A stretch of DNA of 60,886 bases from an uncultured SAR86 cluster bacterium (GTDB taxonomy: Bacteria; Pseudomonadota; Gammaproteobacteria; Magnimaribacterales; D2472), in NCBI GenBank assembly GCA_902632555.1, contig CACPCZ010000006.1:1-60886 (forward strand). The letters are read 5' to 3'. The notes under the pieces were generated by a model that saw only the letters and a program-made list of their open reading frames with translations, was not told the origin of the DNA and searched no databases. The position numbers and the translations under genes were made by a program. This document shows positions 54,748-60,886 of the stretch, one piece after another. The first letter of the stretch is position 1; every line of letters begins with the position of its first letter.

Positions 54748-56244
54748 ATGATAATAGACTACGAAAACGTAAGGAAAGATTTGCTTCCATATGATTTTGT
54801 TAGAAACAATGAAGTAATAGTTACTAAGTCCGATGGTAAATATTTAATTATTTCTACAAAAAACCCATCTAAACAAATCTATGAAGAATTACAAAGACAC
54901 TTATGTTCAAGTTTTGAAGTTGAAATATGTGATTCACCTACTTTTAATGAAATATTAACAAATTCATTTTCAATAACTGATCATAATAATGATATTTCTG
55001 AAGAGTTATCAGATGAATTTGATATTCAGGATTTTGCAGGTAGCATCAATGCTACTGAGGATCTTCTAAGTGGTGATAATGATACTCCAATTATTAAATT
55101 AATTAATGGAATTATTAGTCAAGCTATTAAGAATAGAGCATCAGATATTCACTTTGAGCCCTATGAAGATCATATAGTCGTAAGATATAGAATAGATGGA
55201 ATATTAAAAGAAGTATTAAAACAAGATAGTAAAATAGCCTCAGTATTGATTTCTAGAATAAAAATAATTTCTGGTTTAGATATTTCAGAGAGACGACTAC
55301 CTCAAGATGGAAGAGTATCACTTTCTTTAGGCGATAAAAGCATTGATGTTAGAGTTTCAACCTTACCTTCATCTTATGGTGAGAGAATTGTTCTTAGGAT
55401 ACTTGATAAACAATCTGCTCAAATAAATATAGATGATTTAGGTCTCCCATCTGCGATATTATCAAACTATAAATCTTCGTTAAAAGATCCGGAGGGAATT
55501 ATTTTATTTACTGGTCCAACAGGCTCTGGAAAAACAACAACCTTGTATGCTGGATTAAGATTTTTAAGCGATTCATCTCAAAATATTTTAACAGTAGAGG
55601 ATCCAATAGAATATACACTTAATGGTATTGGTCAAACACAAGTCAACACAAAAACCGGTTATACATTTGCAAAAGGTTTAAGAGCAATATTAAGGCAAGA
55701 TCCCGACGTTGTAATGGTTGGTGAAATGCGTGATGTAGAGACTGCTCAAATTGGAATTCAAGCTAGCCTTACTGGACACCTCGTTTTATCAACTGTCCAT
55801 ACAAACAGTGCTGTTGCAGCTTTGACAAGATTGCGTGATATGGGAATTGAATCATTTTTGCTGGCCTCAAGTATAAGAACAATAATATCTCAAAGACTTG
55901 TTCGAAGATTGTGTAGGGATTGTAAGAATGTTTCTAAACCGACAAATGAAGCTACTGAAATTTTTAATTTACATAAAACTAATGAGGTTTTCATTGCTAA
56001 TGGTTGTGATAAGTGTAGTCACACAGGCTATCAGGGAAGAATTGCTATAGCAGAATGTATTCAGGTAGATAAAAATCTAAAAGATCAAATTCATAACAAT
56101 GCACCTGAAAGCGAAATAGCAGATTATGTTTTTAAAGATAATAAATCTATTGATGAGGCATCAATAGATCTTATCGAAGAGGGTATTACGTCTTGTGAAG
56201 AGATCATGAGAGTAAATAATATTAAAGAAGATGCCAGCTTATAG
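54748..56244 (+). CDS. gspE: Type II secretion ATPase GspE
   Basis: The 498-residue protein powers pseudopilus assembly. It has ASDIHFEPYEDHIVVRYRID, Walker A GPTGSGKTT (about 256-264), the Asp box ILTVEDPIEY, Walker B DPDVVMVGEMRD and the His box TGHLVLSTVHTN. The zinc-binding CxxC pairs are LCRDCKN and CDKCSH. The N-terminal domain is short. The stop overlaps the gspF start by 14 bases. Confidence 0.97.
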   Translation: MIIDYENVRKDLLPYDFVRNNEVIVTKSDGKYLIISTKNPSKQIYEELQRHLCSSFEVEICDSPTFNEILTNSFSITDHNNDISEELSDEFDIQDFAGSINATEDLLSGDNDTPIIKLINGIISQAIKNRASDIHFEPYEDHIVVRYRIDGILKEVLKQDSKIASVLISRIKIISGLDISERRLPQDGRVSLSLGDKSIDVRVSTLPSSYGERIVLRILDKQSAQINIDDLGLPSAILSNYKSSLKDPEGIILFTGPTGSGKTTTLYAGLRFLSDSSQNILTVEDPIEYTLNGIGQTQVNTKTGYTFAKGLRAILRQDPDVVMVGEMRDVETAQIGIQASLTGHLVLSTVHTNSAVAALTRLRDMGIESFLLASSIRTIISQRLVRRLCRDCKNVSKPTNEATEIFNLHKTNEVFIANGCDKCSHTGYQGRIAIAECIQVDKNLKDQIHNNAPESEIADYVFKDNKSIDEASIDLIEEGITSCEEIMRVNNIKEDASL

Positions 56245-57421
56245 TTATGTAGCATTAGGTAAAAATGGCTCAAAAAGAAAGGGCATAATAAGTGCTGAAT
56301 CTGAAAGAGAGGCCCGAAGATTAGTCAAAGATTTAAAATTAACACCATTAAAAATAATTGAATCAAAAAATCTTAGTCAAACTTTAAAGATAAAAAGTAA
56401 AGACATTGTCCTAATGACAAGACAACTCGCGACTCTTCTTGAAGCTAGTACCCCTCTTGTTGAATCAATAGAGATAGTAGCTAATCAAGTTAAAAACAAA
56501 AATCTTGTATATGTACTTTATGGTTTAAAAGAAGAAATAATTCAAGGAAGAAGACTTGGTAATGCAATGAAAAAATTCCCAGGTGTTTTTTCAGATACAT
56601 ATATTTCTATGGTTTCAGCAGGAGATTCTTCAGGAAACCTTGATACTGTTTTTAATAAATTAGCAGATTATTTAGAGGAAAGTGCTGCGATTAAGCAAAA
56701 AGTTGTTTCCGCACTTACTTACCCAATAATCCTTATAGGATTTTCAATCATAGTAATAATTTCTCTTCTTGCTTTTGTCCTTCCTAGTGTTGTTAATCAA
56801 TTCATAAAAGCCGGAGCAGACCTTCCTTTAATTACAAAGATATTGCTTGGTATCTCAAATAATATTGTATTAATAATAATTATTGGTTTTATTATTGCCT
56901 CGAGCTTATATTATCTTTATCAAAATATTTCAAAAGACATAAATAAGAAAATTTCTCTTGATAAAAAAATCCTAAATATGCCCTTACTTGGGAACTTTAT
57001 TTTAAATTCGGAATTAGAGAGATTTTCGAGTACGATGGAGTTGTTAATTTCTTCTGGAGCAAATTTAGACATAGCATTGGAAGAATGTTCAAAAGTTTTT
57101 AGTAATAAATATTTATCTAGTACTATTCTTAAAGCTAGAAATGATGTTATTGAAGGGAAAGATTTTATTAAATCACTACAGCATGAATCAATAATCCCAG
57201 ATATATTTATTCAATTAATATCTAGTGGGTATAAATCTGGTAATTTAGCTGGAATGTTCAATAAAGTATCTCAATTTATGAAAGCAGAGATAGAAAATAA
57301 ACGCTCTGTTTTTTTGTCTTTACTTGAGCCTATTGTAATTATTTTAATGGGTGGATTTATAATGCTCATTGTTCTCGCTATACTAATACCCATAATGCAA
57401 ATGAATACTTTAGCAATATGA
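56231..57421 (+). CDS. gspF: Type II secretion inner-membrane protein GspF
   Basis: The 396-residue protein starts PAYSYVALGKNGSKRKGII and contains two copies of the T2SSF domain with three membrane segments (about residues 165-190, 210-230 and 370-390). It includes TRQLATLLEASTPLVESI and MVSAGDSSGNLDTVFNKLADYLE. It is the platform protein of the secretion system. It overlaps gspG by four bases. Confidence 0.96.
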   Translation: MPAYSYVALGKNGSKRKGIISAESEREARRLVKDLKLTPLKIIESKNLSQTLKIKSKDIVLMTRQLATLLEASTPLVESIEIVANQVKNKNLVYVLYGLKEEIIQGRRLGNAMKKFPGVFSDTYISMVSAGDSSGNLDTVFNKLADYLEESAAIKQKVVSALTYPIILIGFSIIVIISLLAFVLPSVVNQFIKAGADLPLITKILLGISNNIVLIIIIGFIIASSLYYLYQNISKDINKKISLDKKILNMPLLGNFILNSELERFSSTMELLISSGANLDIALEECSKVFSNKYLSSTILKARNDVIEGKDFIKSLQHESIIPDIFIQLISSGYKSGNLAGMFNKVSQFMKAEIENKRSVFLSLLEPIVIILMGGFIMLIVLAILIPIMQMNTLAI

Positions 57422-57849
57422 AAAACAATCAAAAAGGTTTTACTCTTGTTGAGCTAATGGCAGTTTTGGTAATACTAGGAATCTTAGCAACTGTTGTGGT
57501 TGTAAGCGTTGATCCGGTATTTCAAAGAGCAAATTTAGAGAAAATAAGAGCTGATATGGCAAATACAGGAAAAGCACTCGAGTTATATAAATTTAATGAA
57601 TTAACTTACCCACTCACTTCACAAGGTTTAGATGCATTAATAACTCCTCACTCAGAGCTCAAAAATCCATTTTTATATCCAGAAGGTGGTTATATTTCAT
57701 CTATTCCAAAAGATCCTTGGGGTAGAGAGTATATTTATGAATATCCACCAAGAAGATCTGCTAAATACGACTTGTATACTCTTGGAGCAGATGGTGTTGT
57801 TGGTGGTTCTGGTGAGGATTCTGATATTGGAAACTGGATGCAAAGATAA
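57418..57849 (+). CDS. gspG: Major pseudopilin GspG
   Basis: The 143-residue protein has a prepilin leader (KNNQKG, cleaved before FTLVELMAVLVILG), a hydrophobic helix and the calcium-binding C-terminus: DPWGREYIYEYPPRRSAKYD, TLGADGVVGGSGEDSDIGNW. It is the main pseudopilus subunit, matured by the prepilin peptidase at 44266. Confidence 0.97.
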   Translation: MKNNQKGFTLVELMAVLVILGILATVVVVSVDPVFQRANLEKIRADMANTGKALELYKFNELTYPLTSQGLDALITPHSELKNPFLYPEGGYISSIPKDPWGREYIYEYPPRRSAKYDLYTLGADGVVGGSGEDSDIGNWMQR

Positions 57850-58333
57850 AACAACTTCAAAAGGCTTCACCCTTATTGAAATATTGGTAGTAATTATAAT
57901 AATAGGAATTACTACCACACTAATTACTTTGAATTTTAGTGCGGTCAATTCAATAGAAAAACAAATTAACACAATTGATAAAAAATTCTCATATTTAACA
58001 GAGGAAAGCATTATTACCGGGAAAGTTATTGGATGGTATGCCACAGATAGTGGTCACTATGCCTCCTTTCTATCAGATAATAATACTGAAAGTAAAAATG
58101 AATTTTTCCAAGAGGCTGCTTGGACCGATGATAATGTTATAAAAAAAATTTTTAAGTTTGCTGATGGAACAAATATTGAACTTAAGAATAATAGTTCTAA
58201 ACGTCCAATATTAATTTTTTATCCTTCTGGAGAAAACTCTGGAGGAACCCTCGAATTACATTACAGTGACTATATACAAAAGATTATTATTAAAAATAAT
58301 GCAGATATTCGTAATGAAACTACCAGATATTAA
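57827..58333 (+). CDS. gspH: Minor pseudopilin GspH
   Basis: Pseudopilin leader TTSKG followed by FTLIEILVVIIIIGITTT marks a GspH-type subunit. The best start is a TTG at 57827, inside the end of gspG. It has a GGTGAGG ribosome site (57811-57817) nine bases upstream and gives a 13-residue leader; no suitable ATG exists. An open extension to 57686 is only a shadow of gspG. The product is 168 residues with a beta-rich C-terminus. Confidence 0.88.
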   Translation: METGCKDKTTSKGFTLIEILVVIIIIGITTTLITLNFSAVNSIEKQINTIDKKFSYLTEESIITGKVIGWYATDSGHYASFLSDNNTESKNEFFQEAAWTDDNVIKKIFKFADGTNIELKNNSSKRPILIFYPSGENSGGTLELHYSDYIQKIIIKNNADIRNETTRY

Positions 58334-58688
58334 AGAAAAAGGATTTAGTCTCATTGAGGTAGTTGTTGCCTTATTTATATTAAGCATATCTGTAATAACG
58401 ATTTACAGTCTGATAATTTCTACTTCAGTTTCAACTTTTGAATTGGAACAAAAATATCTTGCCAAGGAAGTAGCCAATAATCGTATTGCACTTATCAATA
58501 CCTTAGAAAAACCTCTAAAGCCAATAAATAGAAAAGGTGAAATGGTCATGGGTGGACAAAACTGGTTTTGGGAAGAGGAAATTAATAAAAATAAAAGCGA
58601 TGAATTTTATGATTTTACTATTTACGTTAAGTCAGCAAATAAGGACAAATATACGTATATAACGAAAGGTTTTATATTTGATGAATAA
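58314..58688 (+). CDS. gspI: Minor pseudopilin GspI
   Basis: The 124-residue protein has leader KLPDIKEKG and the segment FSLIEVVVALFILSISVI. The C-terminal pattern (LAKEVANNRIALINTL, GGQNWFWEEEI) fits GspI. The ATG at 58314 overlaps gspH by 20 bases; a longer frame start at 58266 would make the leader too long. GspI, J and K form the tip of the pseudopilus. Confidence 0.92.
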   Translation: MKLPDIKEKGFSLIEVVVALFILSISVITIYSLIISTSVSTFELEQKYLAKEVANNRIALINTLEKPLKPINRKGEMVMGGQNWFWEEEINKNKSDEFYDFTIYVKSANKDKYTYITKGFIFDE

Positions 58689-59274
58689 AGGATTTACATT
58701 AATTGAAATTTTAATTTCACTTGTTATTTTATCTTTGATAGCAGTTATCTCGTCAAATATATTACAGTCTTCTCTTGAGCTTGAGAGAACTTCTACCTCA
58801 AGGCTAGCAGACGCAAGAAATCTTAATTTCTCATCTGTAATCTTGAGAAGGGACATAAGACAGATTGTTAATACAACTTTAAAGGATGGATTTGGTAACT
58901 CAATAGAAAGCACATTTTTCGGCAATAATTTAACAAAAAAATTTTTCTTTAATACAAAAGTTAATTCTATTTCTAATGAGGTATCTCCAATTAAAAGAGT
59001 TGAATACGAAATTCAAGATAACAAGTTTGTAAGAAAACAATATTTCTCCTCTAACCCATATAATTTAGAAGAATTTATTTCTTCAAATGTAATTGATGAA
59101 ATTACAAAATTTGAAATGTCATTTCTGCATGAGAGAGAGTGGCATTCAAATTGGCCTATAGACGAAATTACAATGCATAAGATCCCTACATTAATTAAGC
59201 TAAAGTTTACTCAAAATAACAAAGAATATTTATGGATAATTGAACCAAACATAGATTATGAAGTTCAGAAATAA
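58681..59274 (+). CDS. gspJ: Minor pseudopilin GspJ
   Basis: The 197-residue protein has leader MNKG and FTLIEILISLVILSLIAVIS. The next part (SLELERTSTSRLADARNLNF, SVILRRDIRQI) matches GspJ. The ATG at 58681 overlaps gspI by eight bases. The C-terminus ends close to gspK, whose start overlaps this gene by 17 bases. Confidence 0.94.
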   Translation: MNKGFTLIEILISLVILSLIAVISSNILQSSLELERTSTSRLADARNLNFSSVILRRDIRQIVNTTLKDGFGNSIESTFFGNNLTKKFFFNTKVNSISNEVSPIKRVEYEIQDNKFVRKQYFSSNPYNLEEFISSNVIDEITKFEMSFLHEREWHSNWPIDEITMHKIPTLIKLKFTQNNKEYLWIIEPNIDYEVQK

Positions 59275-60226
59275 AGGAGTTGTCTTAATATCAATTTTAT
59301 TGATAGTATTGCTGCTGTCAGCAATCGCAATAACATTTGGAAATAAGTACTTAGTTTCGATTAAAAGAGCTCAATATATTGAATTCCAATCTCTATCATT
59401 AAATGCATTTAGAAATGTTGAGGCTATGTCATTAAACAAAATAGACAAATCATTAAGATTTAATTCAAATAATTTATCAAAAGAAAATCCGCTGATAAGT
59501 GATCAAATATTTTTTGAAATAAATGGTGCAAAAATTGTTGGTTCTATTGATGATGCATCCAACTGCTTCAATATAAATTCTCTTGTTAGTAGTAATAAAG
59601 ATGATTATCAGGAAAATAAAAAAAGTATGAATGTTTTCCGTGAATTGATGTATTTAACTGAAATGGACAACAATATCGTTGAAGAAATTATTGATCAAGT
59701 GATTGATTGGATAGACAAAAATACAAATCCAAGAGCATATGGACTTGAGGATTATTATTATTCAGGACCACTTCATAATCCTAGAGAATATAGTGGAGGC
59801 AGGCTTTTAGTTGACATAGAAGAATTGAAAAGTATCCCATCTGTTAGATTAGTAGACTGGAAAATTTTTGATGATTTGTTCTGTGCATATCCTTTTGCAT
59901 CAGACTTAAAAATAAATATTAATACATTGGATGAAAAAAATACTCTTCTTTTGGCATCATTTTTTCCTATGATCAATATTAAAGATGCAGAGTATATTAT
60001 TGAGAATATACCTTTAGATGGTTTTCAAGATATGAATGCATTCTTACAAGCCTTTAATGAAATTGATTTAAGTTCACCAAATGGTGATATTTTATTTACA
60101 TCTGACATTTTTACTATCAAAACAGTAATAGACTATGAGGGTTATTCTGCATCCTCAAAAAGTACTTTAATTTACGGAAAGAATAAAAATGGCTATATTC
60201 TTTCAAGAACATATAATGGAATCTAA
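59258..60226 (+). CDS. gspK: Minor pseudopilin GspK
   Basis: The 322-residue protein starts with a short leader (KFRNKG) and VVLISILLIVLLLSAIAITF. It lacks the Glu at position 5, as expected for GspK. The C-terminal domain contains SIDDASNCFNINSLV, VIDWIDKNTNPRAYGLEDYY and the helix-hairpin-like KSIPSVRLVDWKIFDDLF. It caps the pseudopilus tip. The stop overlaps the gspL start (TAATG). Confidence 0.94.
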   Translation: MKFRNKGVVLISILLIVLLLSAIAITFGNKYLVSIKRAQYIEFQSLSLNAFRNVEAMSLNKIDKSLRFNSNNLSKENPLISDQIFFEINGAKIVGSIDDASNCFNINSLVSSNKDDYQENKKSMNVFRELMYLTEMDNNIVEEIIDQVIDWIDKNTNPRAYGLEDYYYSGPLHNPREYSGGRLLVDIEELKSIPSVRLVDWKIFDDLFCAYPFASDLKININTLDEKNTLLLASFFPMINIKDAEYIIENIPLDGFQDMNAFLQAFNEIDLSSPNGDILFTSDIFTIKTVIDYEGYSASSKSTLIYGKNKNGYILSRTYNGI

Positions 60227-60886
60227 TGAAGACCTATATATTATTTCCTCAAAATCAAGAGCTTGATAAATTTTCTTTACTTGCAAGCGATGATGATTTT
60301 CAAAAAATATCGAAAGATCTGTCTTTCAATGAACTAGAATTTATTGAGAGTAAAGACAGATTAATTTATTTACTTCCTTCCGCTTTAGTTTCATCTCATA
60401 AATTTATTCAGAATAAAAAATTATCGCATTCAAATAATCTTGCTAATTTTATTTCTGAGATTGATACAAATCTTGCTAATGATGTATCTGAAAATAGTTT
60501 CTTCATATTTAATGAAAATGGCTTCGTTATCAATAGAAAAACAATAGATAAAATTAATTCATGCCTAAGTAAGCTTAAATGCAACTCAATCGTTATACCT
60601 GATTATTTTATCAATCATACAGATGGTATAGATACAATTACTCAACTCAATGATAAGTTTATATTTTCTTTTCAAGATGGAACTGGCTCATCAATAGAAT
60701 TAAATCAATTTGAATATTACCTAGGCATTATTAGAAATAATATTCCTGATTATAAACCTAAAATTTATGGCATTTCTGAAGATATAAATAAGTTTTTTAA
60801 GGATAGTGATTTTGATAAAAATATAAACTATCTAAATTTTGCAAATAAAGAATTTAATAATTTGCCTAACTTTTACAAGTTTAATC
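60226..60886 (+). CDS. gspL: Type II secretion protein GspL (3' truncated by window end)
   Basis: An ATG overlapping the gspK stop opens a frame that runs to the end of the window, 220 codons without a stop. The translation begins MKTYILFPQNQELDKFSLLA and includes RLIYLLPSALVSSHKF, typical of the actin-like cytoplasmic domain of GspL that contacts GspE. The membrane helix and periplasmic part lie beyond the window. Position after gspK supports the assignment; gspM is expected next. Confidence 0.85.
   Translation, partial: MKTYILFPQNQELDKFSLLASDDDFQKISKDLSFNELEFIESKDRLIYLLPSALVSSHKFIQNKKLSHSNNLANFISEIDTNLANDVSENSFFIFNENGFVINRKTIDKINSCLSKLKCNSIVIPDYFINHTDGIDTITQLNDKFIFSFQDGTGSSIELNQFEYYLGIIRNNIPDYKPKIYGISEDINKFFKDSDFDKNINYLNFANKEFNNLPNFYKFN

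Noticed and set aside
57686-57826. Longer GspH start inside gspG
   Set aside because: The extra residues are out-of-frame translation of gspG and would put the prepilin leader far from the N-terminus.

Overview
The window is a compact, clearly AT-rich stretch of a bacterial chromosome. Gene order and content point to a marine, oligotrophic gammaproteobacterium, and a SAR86-like lineage is my best guess (inference, not proven). Supporting signs are queA-tgt-yajC-secD-secF, divergent suhB/trmJ, a homodimeric-type AceE with AceF, a TonB-dependent receptor of the large Caulobacter/Xanthomonas type, many exported hypothetical proteins, very short intergenic gaps, frequent stop/start overlaps, and several GTG or TTG starts.

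Layout. 1-1.1 kb: the 3' end of a large cadherin-repeat surface protein with a cupredoxin-like tail, then tRNA-Leu. 1.1-8.0 kb: queuosine genes queA and tgt, Sec accessory genes yajC-secD-secF, a SuhB-like protein that has lost catalytic residues, trmJ, and tRNA-Glu. 8.0-10.2 kb: a possible integration scar with a cupin gene, a small membrane protein, an RRM protein and two NTF2-like proteins. 10.2-16.1 kb: alanine dehydrogenase, an extended SDR, a steroid 5-alpha-reductase-like membrane protein, a GMC oxidoreductase, a rhodanese and a patatin. 16.2-24.8 kb: a TonB receptor, an M64-peptidase lipoprotein, tRNA-Gly(GCC), an esterase lipoprotein and two members of an unrecognised exported family. 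24.8-29.7 kb: an FAD monooxygenase, malate synthase G, a DUF1330 protein and an indoleamine 2,3-dioxygenase. 29.8-34.1 kb: a structured RNA candidate, then aceE-aceF. 34.1-38.7 kb: a sugar-use operon (Na+/solute symporter, secreted GH3 glucosidase, glucokinase), then ribosomal protein L33. 38.7-42.4 kb: a CinA-like/nucleotidyltransferase fusion, a secreted hydrolase and a photolyase-related protein with an altered Fe-S region. 42.5-44.1 kb: two more members of the exported family on either side of tRNA-Gly(TCC). 44.2-50.3 kb: prepilin peptidase, a tiny membrane protein, gamma-glutamyltransferase and two acyl-CoA synthetases. 50.4 kb to the end: a PhoB/PhoR-like pair followed by a type II secretion operon gspC-D-E-F-G-H-I-J-K-L, cut by the window end.

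How the genes fit together. The prepilin peptidase would process the GspG-K pseudopilins, and the secretion system could export the secreted hydrolases encoded nearby (GH3 glucosidase, esterases; inference). The symporter, glucosidase and glucokinase form a complete route from external glucoside to glucose-6-phosphate. AceEF and malate synthase G feed and use acetyl-CoA.

The strongest candidates for something undescribed are: (1) the four-member exported protein family with two similar halves, whose members cluster at the two tRNA-Gly genes; (2) the pseudoknotted RNA with alternative pairings and a terminator upstream of aceE; (3) the SuhB homologue with lost metal-binding residues; (4) the photolyase-related protein with a shortened, cysteine-poor Fe-S loop; and (5) the CinA-NMNAT-like fusion. 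No CRISPR array, insertion sequence or complete prophage was seen.
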